Shown here piece after piece: positions 41,887-50,197 of a stretch of 61,141 nt of DNA. Every line of letters begins with the position of its first letter. The first letter of the stretch is position 1. Where the stretch lies: NCBI RefSeq assembly GCF_900102435.1, contig NZ_FNBU01000017.1:1-61141 (forward strand). The letters are read 5' to 3'. The notes beneath the pieces are model-generated. The model saw nothing but the letters and a program-made list of their open reading frames with translations. It ran no database searches and was not told the DNA's origin. This DNA comes from Sporolituus thermophilus DSM 23256. GTDB lineage: Bacteria; Bacillota; Negativicutes; Sporomusales; Thermosinaceae. A program made the position numbers and the translations under genes.

Positions 41887-41976
41887 AACAAATAAAAAAT
41901 GCAGAAAAAGTGGCAAAAGGCCCCCGCATATGAATAAAATTTGTAAATATATCAAAAAAGGGGGGCGAAAGGAGTG

Positions 41977-42153
41977 GTGCATAGAATTACGTTTGTCAAA
42001 AATGGAAAAATTTTGACGAATGAAGAAACACAAATAATTATATTCCAAAAATTGGAAGAAATAAAAAGAAAAAACAAGGAGGCGAAAAAAAGCGGAAAAG
42101 GAGATATATGTCTTAATGTTGAAGAATCTATACATGCCAAACGCGATGATTGA
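41977..42153 (+). CDS. Possible small protein overlapping rep
   Basis: A 58-codon, Lys/Glu-rich frame from GTG at 41977, ending 38 nt inside the rep coding sequence in another frame. The GGAG before it is only 2 nt from the start, which is poor spacing. Overlapping leader frames control rep translation in some plasmids, but no homolog is recognised. Confidence 0.3.
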   Translation: MHRITFVKNGKILTNEETQIIIFQKLEEIKRKNKEAKKSGKGDICLNVEESIHAKRDD

Positions 42154-43213
42154 GGCCGGCTGGTGTTTTTCTGAACTTGAGCATCACATACTTTTTCACG
42201 TTTTTGCTCAAGTGAATGAGAAAAGTCAAGTTATCATGTTGCAAGCGAAAGATATTTTTGACGAAATTGACGATTGGAAATATAAGGAAATTAAAAAAGC
42301 GACTGCACGGCTAATTTCGAGAGTTATAATTGTAGAAGAAGATGGAAAGACTATCCAAATTCCACTTTTTCAAAAAGTAGAATATTCAGCAGGAAAAATT
42401 TACATTCAACTCGATAAGTATATCTCTGAAATGTTCCGGGCGATTAAGGCGGGTCGCTACACCAAAATACCTTTGGAAGAAATTGGAAAAATAAAAGGTA
42501 AATATGCACACAGAATATATATGCTCGCAAAGCAATATGAAAAAAAGAAAAATCGCGAAATCGCGATTGATAAGCTATGTTTTGCACTGAATATTTCTGT
42601 TTCTGATAAAGAGTATAAAACAATAAAAAGAGATTGTCTAGTTCCCGCTTACAATGAAATTAATAAAAAAACTAATGTGGAATTAAATGTAAAAGAAGTA
42701 AAAAACGGGAAAAAGGTTGAAAAAATCATACTTGAAATCAATTCAAAAGAAAAAACCGACCCGCGATATAATGAATTGCTAATGTATTTTTCAGAAAGTG
42801 AATTAAACGAATTAGTGGAAAAATATGGAATAGAATACTGTTACGCAAAGTATTTGGGTCTTAAAAAAGAAAAAAATGTAAAAAACATAAAAAACGAAGG
42901 GGCCTGGCTAAAACAAGCGATTGTAAATAATTGGAAAACAAGATACGAGGTAGAAAGCGAAAATAAAGATCGTAGAGAAAAAGAAAATGCAGAACGCGAG
43001 GCGGTAGCGCTAGCGGCGGCGGAAGTGGCGGCGACGACAACAAAGGAAAAGATAGAGCTATCCGACAGCCAAATACTGGAAATAAGAGAAAAAATAATGA
43101 TAAATCCAGATTCGTTTGCCGCGAGGCGGTTAGCGGCAACAACGATCGAGCAAATACGTTCATCTCCGATTTTGATGACACTTATCGAAGAATATTTTAA
43201 CACCCCCTCCTAG
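42116..43213 (+). CDS. Rep_3 (RepB/RepE-type) plasmid replication initiator
   Basis: A 365-aa initiator with two winged-helix domains. The N-terminal domain begins MPNAMIEAGWCFSELEHHILFHVFAQVN and contains FDEIDDWKYKEIKKATARLISR; the second has GRYTKIPLEEIGKIKGKYAHRIYMLAKQY. The C-terminal 120 residues are Lys/Glu- and Ala-rich and variable. Rep_3 proteins bind direct-repeat iterons, and four lie just downstream. Codon use is strongly AT-rich, unlike the chromosomal genes before it. AGGAG lies 13 nt before the ATG; an internal ATG (MPNAMI) is an alternative start. Confidence 0.9.
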   Translation: MLKNLYMPNAMIEAGWCFSELEHHILFHVFAQVNEKSQVIMLQAKDIFDEIDDWKYKEIKKATARLISRVIIVEEDGKTIQIPLFQKVEYSAGKIYIQLDKYISEMFRAIKAGRYTKIPLEEIGKIKGKYAHRIYMLAKQYEKKKNREIAIDKLCFALNISVSDKEYKTIKRDCLVPAYNEINKKTNVELNVKEVKNGKKVEKIILEINSKEKTDPRYNELLMYFSESELNELVEKYGIEYCYAKYLGLKKEKNVKNIKNEGAWLKQAIVNNWKTRYEVESENKDRREKENAEREAVALAAAEVAATTTKEKIELSDSQILEIREKIMINPDSFAARRLAATTIEQIRSSPILMTLIEEYFNTPS

Positions 43214-43226
43214 GGGGTGTTTTTTT
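43200..43226 (+). terminator. rep terminator, overlapping the stop codon
   Basis: ACACCCCC/GGGGGTGT stem followed by TTTTTTT; the TAG stop of rep lies in the loop. Confidence 0.85.
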
Positions 43227-43239
43227 GCTTCTGGAAAAT

Positions 43240-43325
43240 CGGGGTTTTTTCTCACCTATGCCGGGGTTTTTTCTCACCTATGCCGGGGTTTTTTCTCACC
43301 TATGCCGGGGTTTTTCTCACCTATT
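43240..43325 (+). repeat. Four iterons of 22 bp: probable origin of replication
   Basis: CGGGGTTTTTTCTCACCTATGC occurs at 43240-43261, 43262-43283 and 43284-43305, and a near-copy (one T fewer, diverging at the end) at 43306-43325. The head-to-tail spacing of two helical turns directly after a Rep_3 gene is the standard layout of an iteron origin. A long AT-rich stretch follows (43380-43480), fitting a DNA-unwinding element. Confidence 0.88.
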
Positions 43326-43662
43326 GGAAAAATTTTACACACGCCGACTTTCTAGATTTGACGCGGGTTTGCGGGTTTTTTCGCAAAAAAACCTTCCATT
43401 TATATAAAAATATATAAAATATAAAAATATAAAAATATAATAAACACCACAACTATATATATAGCGAACTCAAAAAAAAGAATCCCCCCTAAAGGGGGTG
43501 GTTGTGGCGGTTTTTTAGCAGCCCTGGCAAAACGTGAAAAAGGGGGGATACCCCCCTTTTAACCCCCCACCGCCGGGAAAAAGAAAAAACGCTTGACTTT
43601 GCGAACAATCACTCGCGCTTGCACCCCGCAAACCCAACAAATTCGCGGCTTCGCTGGCTTTT
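43326..43662. other. AT-rich origin-flanking region with G/C hairpins
   Basis: No gene. Holds the A/T-only stretch 43380-43480, then two hairpins: CCCCCCTAAAGGGGG at about 43485-43499, and AAAAGGGGGG-ATA-CCCCCCTTTT at 43538-43560. The second is a perfect 10-bp stem ending in T4 and may terminate the leftward tra operon, or the region may belong to the replication origin. Confidence 0.6.
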
Positions 43663-44091
43663 TCAAAAACGAAAAACCAGCCGCACTGGCCGGCACTTTT
43701 CCACAGAAACCGGTCCAAAGTAGCGGCTGTCGAAACTGTCATTGCCTTGGCCGGCCAGCCAAACATGGCCGGCCGGGATAACGTGCCGGCCCGGGCCCGG
43801 CGTTGCTGGCACATCGCTCTGGCGGCGAAATTCTTCCCCAGCCACGACCACGGTGTCGCCGGTGACGACGTATTCATCACCTGCAACTGCGACGACTTTT
43901 TTCAGCAGCCGCGGGCGGCGGCCCCAGTCAAATACGACATAGTCACCCGCTGCCGGCGGACCAGCGGCGGCAATATATACGCCGGCCGGCGCGGAAGATG
44001 AAATATTTACCACCAGCCAGCCCGCGTCGCCAGCAAAGCCGGCCGCGGCCAGGACCAGCAGCAAGGCAGCGAAAAACTTTCGACGTATCAC
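43663..44091 (-). CDS. traF: TraF-type pilin-maturation peptidase (S26 family)
   Basis: A 142-aa peptidase with an N-terminal membrane helix. It has the S26 catalytic pair: Ser in NISSSAPAGVY (about 30-40) and Lys in RLLKKVVAVAGD (about 62-73), then GQGNDSFDSRYFGPV near the end. In RP4, TraF cleaves and cyclises the TrbC pilin. Here it is the last gene of the trb operon, and a TrbC gene is present. Start GTG at 44091. A TAATCA/TGATTA palindrome precedes it. Confidence 0.88.
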   Translation of the reverse strand: MIRRKFFAALLLVLAAAGFAGDAGWLVVNISSSAPAGVYIAAAGPPAAGDYVVFDWGRRPRLLKKVVAVAGDEYVVTGDTVVVAGEEFRRQSDVPATPGPGRHVIPAGHVWLAGQGNDSFDSRYFGPVSVEKCRPVRLVFRF

Positions 44092-44108
44092 GAAATCAAA
44101 TCACCGCC

Positions 44109-44131
44109 TAATCACAAAATTTTTATGATTA
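44109..44131. promoter_or_regulatory. Palindrome TAATCA...TGATTA between trbL and traF
   Basis: TAATCACAAAATTTTTATGATTA, an imperfect palindrome overlapping the trbL stop, 18 nt before the traF start. Related sites occur at 56591-56615 and 56999-57034. Either an operator or an AT-rich 3' hairpin. Confidence 0.4.
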
Positions 44132-45028
44132 GTTACGCCGAAACGCTTGCGCCGCGTTTTTCACCGCTTGGGCGGCCCCAGTGCCTGCCGTCCGCGCCAT
44201 CCGGCCGGCGGCAATCGTGGTTGAAATCGCACTCACGGCGCTGCCAATCGCCCCTTGGGTCGTGAGCGACGGCGCACCGGCAAGCAGTGACATGGCCAAG
44301 CCCGGCGCCTGCCAGGCGAGCAAAGCGACGGTTAGGGCCGTGAAGAATACATGCAGCATGTCGCCCTCATTTGCCGCGGCCGGCAGTGTCGCGTTCAAAA
44401 GAAGCGGCTGGGAAATTCCCACAATCGCGGCTAGAACCAGCATTTTCAGGCCGAGCGACACCACCGCGCCAATCGCCTTTTCGGCGAGGAAGGCAGTGCG
44501 GGAATGACCAGCGAAACCGATGAGCGCGAAGGCGACGGCGGAAATGAGGTAGAACTCGGTGTAGGTCAGAAAAACCTGCACGGCCACGAGGAAGTACGCG
44601 GCAAGGACGAGCAGGGCGCTGGCGACTGTCATGAGCAGTTTCACAATATTTGCCAGAGCCACGTCCATAATGGAAATTTTCCCCAATATGGGCTGGACAA
44701 GTTCATACCCTTTTTTCATGATGGCCGACGGGTCAATCCCCTGCGTCGCGCCGCCTGGCGCAATTTTTTCTGCGAACTGAAAACATCCCTGTATCCATGT
44801 ATTTACCAAATATTGGTAATTATAGATGATAAAAAAGAAAAAGCCAAAACGGATAACTTCGGCTACCAGTAGGCGAATGTGGTCTGTATCATCACCTTTC
44901 AACATGTGATTAAGTGCAATAGAAATAGTTACGAGCGTCGCAAATATTCCCACAGCCACCGGCTGGATGGCGCCGGTAGCCGTGGCGAAGATGTTCGCAA
45001 AGTACTGCATCATTTCACTCATGCCCAT
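44129..45028 (-). CDS. trbL: TrbL (VirB6-like) inner-membrane channel protein
   Basis: A 299-aa polytopic protein with about six membrane segments, starting after GGAGGTG. FANIFATATGAIQPVAVGIFATLVTIS and the FFFFIIYNYQYLVNTW segment are TrbL-like; the C-terminal part is Ala/Thr-rich. It forms part of the inner-membrane complex of the secretion channel. It follows trbJ after a 150-bp gap containing a leader repeated elsewhere in the element. Confidence 0.88.
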   Translation of the reverse strand: MGMSEMMQYFANIFATATGAIQPVAVGIFATLVTISIALNHMLKGDDTDHIRLLVAEVIRFGFFFFIIYNYQYLVNTWIQGCFQFAEKIAPGGATQGIDPSAIMKKGYELVQPILGKISIMDVALANIVKLLMTVASALLVLAAYFLVAVQVFLTYTEFYLISAVAFALIGFAGHSRTAFLAEKAIGAVVSLGLKMLVLAAIVGISQPLLLNATLPAAANEGDMLHVFFTALTVALLAWQAPGLAMSLLAGAPSLTTQGAIGSAVSAISTTIAAGRMARTAGTGAAQAVKNAAQAFRRN

Positions 45029-45090
45029 ATTTTTTACACCTCCCGGCCCGGCTGGCAGTAGCCGGGCCATTTTTATATTTACATAACACA

Positions 45091-45151
45091 TTAACACGAA
45101 TTATTTTGGCCTACAAGGCGGGTAAAAATTTGCGCAAAGGTTTTCTATCGT
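45091..45151 (-). promoter_or_regulatory. Leader repeat A, upstream of trbL
   Basis: On the minus strand ACGATAGAAAACCTTTGCGC AAA and onward to GTGTTAA, about 61 nt. It is nearly identical to 59458-59516 upstream of the sigma-region-4-like gene. The core holds the palindrome TTTGCGCAAA; a TTTACC / TAATTC pair at 17-bp spacing could be a promoter. A likely shared control site. Confidence 0.55.
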
Positions 45152-45182
45152 ACCAGCTTCAGAAAAAAATTCCTGCAAAATT

Positions 45183-45908
45183 CTAGCGCAGCTGGTGAGG
45201 CTGTGAAAGCGGCCGCGACTGCTCGTTTTCGACAGCTCGCGACAAGTCAAACCATTGCGCCGCTGCAGCAGCAGCCGCGGCCCGCTCCTGGAGCTGTTGT
45301 TGGTACCAGGCCGCTTGCATTTGGTTGGCCTGGGACATAATTTGCCCCAATGCCATCATTTGCTGGGCCATGAGGGCGGCAATCTGATTGCCCGCCTGGG
45401 CGGCGGCCAGCGCCCCTGGCGCGGTGGCAGAAGCGGCCATCAGCGTCTGAAGCGCGGCAGATGTGCTTGGCAGCTGCGCTCCGATGAGCTGCTGGGCGCG
45501 CATGGCATCATAGATAGCCGCATTCGTCTGCGCCAGCACCGCTTGGGCGGCGGTGGAATATTGATCGGGACTGTACCCGGACCAGGCGGCAAAATCGGGG
45601 TACACCTGGGCCCAGGCGGCCTGAAAGTCAGCATATCCGGCCACGAGTGACTGCATCGTGGCAAAATTTTCCGCCAGCTGAGCAAGTGCCTGCTGCACAG
45701 CCGCCTGGCCGTATGCGCTGGCGGCGGCATCCATGTTGGCCAATTGGGCCAGCTCGGCCTGGAGCTGCTGGTTTTGAATTGCGATCTGTTGAACGAGTTT
45801 TGCCACCGCGGTCGGGTCGTACACCACCAGCGCCTCTGCCGGCCGCGGCGGGGCGGCGGCAAGAATCAGGAAGAATATTGAAAAAATGGAAAAGATTTTT
45901 TTAAACAT
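45183..45908 (-). CDS. trbJ: TrbJ (VirB5-like) pilus-associated protein
   Basis: A 241-aa exported protein: signal peptide in residues 1-26 (IFFLILAAAPPRPAEA), then a long helical, Gln/Ala-rich body with regular IQNQQLQAELAQLANM repeats, as in TrbJ/VirB5. It locates to the pilus tip or periplasm. It overlaps the trbE stop by 8 bp, so the two are translationally coupled. Confidence 0.88.
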   Translation of the reverse strand: MFKKIFSIFSIFFLILAAAPPRPAEALVVYDPTAVAKLVQQIAIQNQQLQAELAQLANMDAAASAYGQAAVQQALAQLAENFATMQSLVAGYADFQAAWAQVYPDFAAWSGYSPDQYSTAAQAVLAQTNAAIYDAMRAQQLIGAQLPSTSAALQTLMAASATAPGALAAAQAGNQIAALMAQQMMALGQIMSQANQMQAAWYQQQLQERAAAAAAAAQWFDLSRAVENEQSRPLSQPHQLR

Positions 45909-48279
45909 AACGGATTCCTCCTTTTTCTCGGATCCAAAATTCTAAGAACGGCCTACCCGGACCGGTTTGGGCCAAAACCTCCCCTGCCCGCTGCCGGTCG
46001 GTGGCACTAGTAGCGGCTAGCAGCGCCAGCGCGGCCGGACCGTGGGCCAGCTCAAACAGTCGTCTACCGGCAGGCGATCGGTAATAATACTGCCGTTTCG
46101 GCACGGCGGCGGCAAGAATCTCAATTTCTCTCGCGTTTAGTCCTGCCGCGCGATAGAATTCGCGACTGTATTCGTCCATTGCCGAGGCATTCGGCAGGAA
46201 AATTTTGGTAGGGCAGTTTTCAATGATGGCAGCGGCGATAGAGGAAGTCGCGATGTCGGACAGCTGCTGCGTCGCGAACACCACGGCGGCGTTCCATTTT
46301 CTGAGTGTTTTCAGCCAGTCGCGAATTTTCGCAGAAAACGTCGAATCAGAGAGAAACAGCCAAGCTTCGTCGAGTATCAGAAGCGTCGGCACGCCAGTCA
46401 GCCGCCGCTGGATGTCGCGGAAAATAACCTGGAGTACGGCCGGGACCAACCTGGGCAAACCATATAGCCGCCCCAACTCATAAACGGTCAACCTGGCAGG
46501 CGCTGCGCCCGATCGCGGCGCGAATACGGCGGCGTATTGACCCGCTACGTAGGGCATGAGGGCCTGAACCAGGACCGGGTCCTGGAGGAGCGCGGAGAAG
46601 ACGCCGAGGTTTTGGTTTTGCGCCGGCATTGTTCTGAGCTGCATCAGAGTCGCAAAAATGCGCTCCTTCTCCGCAGCCGTCACCGGCCGGGCCAGCTCGC
46701 GCTGCAGCACATCTATCAGCCATTCAGTTGCGAAAACAAGGTCGTCGTCAGAGAAAATCGCGAGTGGATTCAAGTTATACACGCTATTTGCAGCGCCTAG
46801 GTCGAAGAACGCGCCGCTCGCGGCGGTGGTGGCGACGAAGCTCGAGGCATCTTTGTCTACGTAGAAAACTTGCGAGTTCGGGTATTTCATGAAATTCGCC
46901 GCCAGGGTGGCCAGAAGGACCGATTTGCCTGAGCCCGTTGGGCCCACGATCAGCGTGTGGCCGACGTCGCCGACGTGGAGGTTCAGGAAAAACGGGTTCG
47001 ACGAGTCCGTTCGGGTATACATCAGCGCCGGTCCGCGAAGGTGCTGATTTTCTGCGTCGCCTGTAAATATACTCGTAAATGGCGCGAGGTGGGCGAAGTT
47101 TAGGGCCGAGACCAGCGCCTGGCGGACATTCGCGTATATTTGTCCGGGAAGGCTGCCTATCCACGCTTCGACAGCGTTCATTTTTTCCTCGACCGCCACC
47201 GCCCCGGCGTTTCTGAGCGTCGTCAGTATTTTCCCCGCAGCCTGGTCCGCTTCCGCATCGCTGGCGGCAGTGACGACGATCGTCGACGTGAGGTATCCGA
47301 AATTCGTGTGGTCCAACGCCGCCAGTGCTTCTTCGGCGTCGTCGGCCCGGCGCAGCGCCTCCTGGTTTTCGCGGGCGGTTTCTGTTTGGGTAACGACCTC
47401 GCGGACGAGGTCGAGGACTGATTTTCTGGCCGCGAACCATTTTCGCGAATAGTTCGCGATAGCTTCTTTCGCTGCCCCGCGGTCAAGATGCGAGAAGCGT
47501 GTGACGTATCGAAATTCGACGTCGAGATAGTTGAGCACGTCGAAAATGCCAGGCTCCGTTTGCCCCGGCAGGCTTTTCACGCTTATTACCTTCAGCGGCT
47601 GCCCGCCTAGCCGCGGGGCAAAACCGGCCACAAAATCACAGTCGGAAAGGGTACAGTCGAGAAAAGTTGTCACGCCGGCCAGTCGCCGGACCGGGTGGTG
47701 GTGCGTGCTGATGCACGAATGAAGGTATGTGAGAAGATCGTCGTCGCCCAGGTCTCGCAGGGACACGATGTCTGCCAGCATATCAAAAATGCGGCTGGAT
47801 TCGGTCTGAAAATGCTTCAGCCAGCGTTTGGCTGAATACGTTTTCGCCGGCGTGGTGAGGAGCCACCGACTGAGCCGGTCCACCCGCTCCGGCGGCAGGT
47901 ACTGGAGTGTGAGAAAATACCGGGTTCGGTACTGAGAATACGCGAGTCGCTGCTGACGCTCGCGTTCGAGGACGACATATAGGTCGCAGGATGTGTCTCC
48001 CGGTGCCAGCGGATAGCCGGGGATGCGCTCACGGCGAGCCTCGATGAATGTATACCACCCGCTGCCCAGACGGCTGAAAATCAGGTTCAGCCGGGCGGCG
48101 TAGGCGGCCAGTTCGGCCGGCGTCGCCGCGGCCAGGTCAGGCCCGCGAAATTCTGCGCAGCGAAGGAAACTGCCGTCCTTGTTCAGGACTATGCCAGGGG
48201 CCACCAGCATGGCCCATGGTAAGAGGTCGGGCAGGTGGCCGTGGCCAGGTTTTCTTTTCGTGATGGGGAGGCGATACAT
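45901..48279 (-). CDS. trbE: TrbE (VirB4) transport ATPase
   Basis: A 792-aa ATPase. An N-terminal CagE/TrbE/VirB region (about 15-430) contains YFLTLQYLPPERVDRL; the C-terminal AAA domain has Walker A VGPTGSGKSVLL (about 445) and Walker B LLILDEAWLFL, then TQQLSDI. It energises pilus assembly and substrate transfer. The start chosen is the ATG after AAGGTGATG; in-frame ATGs three and eight codons upstream are possible. Confidence 0.94.
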   Translation of the reverse strand: MYRLPITKRKPGHGHLPDLLPWAMLVAPGIVLNKDGSFLRCAEFRGPDLAAATPAELAAYAARLNLIFSRLGSGWYTFIEARRERIPGYPLAPGDTSCDLYVVLERERQQRLAYSQYRTRYFLTLQYLPPERVDRLSRWLLTTPAKTYSAKRWLKHFQTESSRIFDMLADIVSLRDLGDDDLLTYLHSCISTHHHPVRRLAGVTTFLDCTLSDCDFVAGFAPRLGGQPLKVISVKSLPGQTEPGIFDVLNYLDVEFRYVTRFSHLDRGAAKEAIANYSRKWFAARKSVLDLVREVVTQTETARENQEALRRADDAEEALAALDHTNFGYLTSTIVVTAASDAEADQAAGKILTTLRNAGAVAVEEKMNAVEAWIGSLPGQIYANVRQALVSALNFAHLAPFTSIFTGDAENQHLRGPALMYTRTDSSNPFFLNLHVGDVGHTLIVGPTGSGKSVLLATLAANFMKYPNSQVFYVDKDASSFVATTAASGAFFDLGAANSVYNLNPLAIFSDDDLVFATEWLIDVLQRELARPVTAAEKERIFATLMQLRTMPAQNQNLGVFSALLQDPVLVQALMPYVAGQYAAVFAPRSGAAPARLTVYELGRLYGLPRLVPAVLQVIFRDIQRRLTGVPTLLILDEAWLFLSDSTFSAKIRDWLKTLRKWNAAVVFATQQLSDIATSSIAAAIIENCPTKIFLPNASAMDEYSREFYRAAGLNAREIEILAAAVPKRQYYYRSPAGRRLFELAHGPAALALLAATSATDRQRAGEVLAQTGPGRPFLEFWIREKGGIRYV

Positions 48280-48299
48280 TTTTTTCATCACCTTTTTCT

Positions 48300-48590
48300 T
48301 CAATCGTCGAAATCATATATCGAACGACCGTGTTGGCTATATATTTTCCTATATTTGGAAAATCTGATAAAAATTTTCCGGAAATTGGGTTCGTGGCGGG
48401 CGGCGATATAGCAAAAAACATGAAGAATGGCGCTGAGAATGAGAAGCGAATACGCGCCGGCCACCACGAAGGCCGCGCCCAGGCAAAAGTTCAAATAAAA
48501 GAGTTCCCGCGGCACGCCGGCGAGCAGCAGCGGCTCAGTGAGCGAAAGGAAAACCGGCACGCGCAAGTCTTCGCGAGAGGTGGGGGTCAT
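48300..48590 (-). CDS. trbD: TrbD (VirB3-like) membrane protein
   Basis: A 96-aa protein with two adjacent membrane segments (about 28-65), preceded by VPVFLSLTEPLLLAGVPRE, the TrbD/VirB3 signature. It works with TrbE in pilus biogenesis. Its start overlaps the trbC stop (ATGA). Confidence 0.9.
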   Translation of the reverse strand: MTPTSREDLRVPVFLSLTEPLLLAGVPRELFYLNFCLGAAFVVAGAYSLLILSAILHVFCYIAARHEPNFRKIFIRFSKYRKIYSQHGRSIYDFDD

Positions 48591-48916
48591 ATTGCCCCCA
48601 CCGCCCGCAGCAGGTCAACCGTTGCACCGGCCGTCGCGCCAAACAGCGAGGACATGACCGAACTCGCGAAAAGCGCGATGGCCAAACCTATGACGGCCTG
48701 GAGCAGCCGCTTCGTCAGCGCTCCGTGGTCGCCCATGGCCAATGTGATGCCCGCGCCGACGATGACGATGAGGCCCACGAGTTTGGGCACCGGACCGGTG
48801 AGGCTATCCGCAATTTTTTGAAGCGGGGTTTCCCAGACCATACCCGTTTCGGCCGCAAAGGCGGTGGTAGAAAGAAGCATACAAAACACGAACATGAGAA
48901 TGACTTTTTTCGACAT
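48587..48916 (-). CDS. trbC: TrbC (VirB2-like) conjugative pilin
   Basis: A 109-aa prepilin: signal peptide 1-22 (FVFCMLLSTTAFA), mature part with LQKIADSLTGPVPKLVGLIVIVGAGITLAMGD and a second membrane segment at about 70-95. The TGP...GG-type pattern matches RP4 TrbC. Together with TraF it suggests a cyclised pilin subunit. ATG after AGGAGG. Confidence 0.92.
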   Translation of the reverse strand: MSKKVILMFVFCMLLSTTAFAAETGMVWETPLQKIADSLTGPVPKLVGLIVIVGAGITLAMGDHGALTKRLLQAVIGLAIALFASSVMSSLFGATAGATVDLLRAVGAI

Positions 48917-48943
48917 TTTTCATTCCTCCTAAAATTTGGTGAT

Positions 48944-49882
48944 TTATATTTGGATATAAACGAATTCATGTGAGGACGTAAGGCGTTTTTCGACTTCGAT
49001 GACTTCGTTGATGCGCCGCCTGCCGGCGGCCTGGGCGATGAACACTACGACGTCGACCGCGTCGGCAATAAGCTGCCGCTGCTGGCCGGCCGAGGCCATT
49101 GCCACCAGCTGCTCCAGCCGTGTCAGCGCGGCCGGCGCGGAGTTCGCGTGGACGGTCGCGATGCCACCGGGATGCCCGGTATTCCACGCTTGGAGCAGGT
49201 CGAGAGCTGCGCCGTCCCGCACCTCGCCGACTATTATTCGGTCGGGCGTCAGACGCAGCGCCTGGCGCACAAGGTCGCGCGTGGTAGCGCTGGAGCAGGA
49301 TTTTAAATATACCACGTTTTCACTCGATACCGCCAGTTCCCGTGTATCTTCTATCACCACGAGCCGGTCGCCGGCCGGGATTTCGGCGAGGAGGGCGTTC
49401 GCCAGGGTCGTTTTCCCGCTCCCGGTCCCCCCGGCGATGACGATGTTTTTGCGGCCGCGCACGGCGGATTTTAGGTAGCCGTAGTATTTTTGCGTCATCA
49501 CCCGGTCGTCCAAATACTGCTTCAGTGTCCGTGATACAAAGACTTGTTTGCGTAGAGTAAACACCGGCTGTTCAACCACGGGTGGCAGGCACGCCGAAAA
49601 GCGGTACCGGCGGCCGGGGTAGTAGAGGTCGTCCAGCTCGACGCTGAGCAGCGGCTGCTGTTCGTTCGCCACCGTCCCGGCGATTTTTGCCGCCAGCCAG
49701 GCCAACTGAAGCCGGGTGGGGGCGTCGAGGACAATGTCCGTTTTCACCTTTCGGCCTTCGGCCAGGGCGAAAACCTCGCCGGCGGCGGAGTTAGTCATAA
49801 TTTCTGAAACTGACTGATTTTCGAGCAGCTCGTGAAACGCTGCCGGCAGCAGCTGGCGAAAAAGGTCGTAGACTTCATTCAT
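48944..49882 (-). CDS. trbB: TrbB (VirB11) secretion ATPase
   Basis: A 312-aa hexameric AAA+ ATPase. Walker A IAGGTGSGKTTLANALL (about 155-170), Asp box VVIEDTRELA, Walker B ..DRIIVGEVRDGAALDLL, and the His box TGHPGGIATVHANS. It powers the trb secretion machinery at the inner membrane. It overlaps traD by 8 bp. Confidence 0.95.
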   Translation of the reverse strand: MNEVYDLFRQLLPAAFHELLENQSVSEIMTNSAAGEVFALAEGRKVKTDIVLDAPTRLQLAWLAAKIAGTVANEQQPLLSVELDDLYYPGRRYRFSACLPPVVEQPVFTLRKQVFVSRTLKQYLDDRVMTQKYYGYLKSAVRGRKNIVIAGGTGSGKTTLANALLAEIPAGDRLVVIEDTRELAVSSENVVYLKSCSSATTRDLVRQALRLTPDRIIVGEVRDGAALDLLQAWNTGHPGGIATVHANSAPAALTRLEQLVAMASAGQQRQLIADAVDVVVFIAQAAGRRRINEVIEVEKRLTSSHEFVYIQI

Positions 49883-50195
49883 TCTTCTTTGCCGCCTTTT
49901 CGGCCGCGCGGCGGGCGAGGATGCCGCGGCCGAGATTCACGAGGTGTTGCTGGACATTTCCATTTTGCTGTACCCGCTGGCACGCCTCGGCTATGGCGCC
50001 CACGATGAACTCTTTTTGCTGCGACGCCTCCATTCCCATTACCACCTCGACCAAGCCGCCCAATTCGATGAGGCGGCGGGCGCGTTCGCGGCGTTCCCGC
50101 TGCTTCTGCGCGTATGTCAGCGCCCTCAGTTCTTCGGTAATTTTTTCCTTTTTTTCCAAGAGTTTCTGTTTCCGGAGTTCGATACTTTCGGGCAT
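49875..50195 (-). CDS. TraD-like small conjugal transfer protein
   Basis: A 106-aa, strongly charged, mostly helical protein. RARRLIELGGLVEVV resembles the core of the small TraD proteins of Agrobacterium-type plasmids (RxxIELGGLVxKA). It lies between traG and trbB. Its role in DNA transfer is not defined. ATG after AAGGAGG. Confidence 0.72.
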   Translation of the reverse strand: MPESIELRKQKLLEKKEKITEELRALTYAQKQRERRERARRLIELGGLVEVVMGMEASQQKEFIVGAIAEACQRVQQNGNVQQHLVNLGRGILARRAAEKAAKKNE

Positions 50196-50197
50196 TT

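Noticed and set aside
43240-43325. CRISPR array
   Set aside because: Repeats are 22 bp, head to tail, with no spacers; next to rep they are iterons.
43515-43886. 123-codon leftward frame near traF
   Set aside because: Overlaps traF in another frame; contains G/C hairpins and no known domain.
46784-47440. 218-codon leftward frame inside trbE
   Set aside because: Arg/Pro-rich shadow of the ATPase gene.
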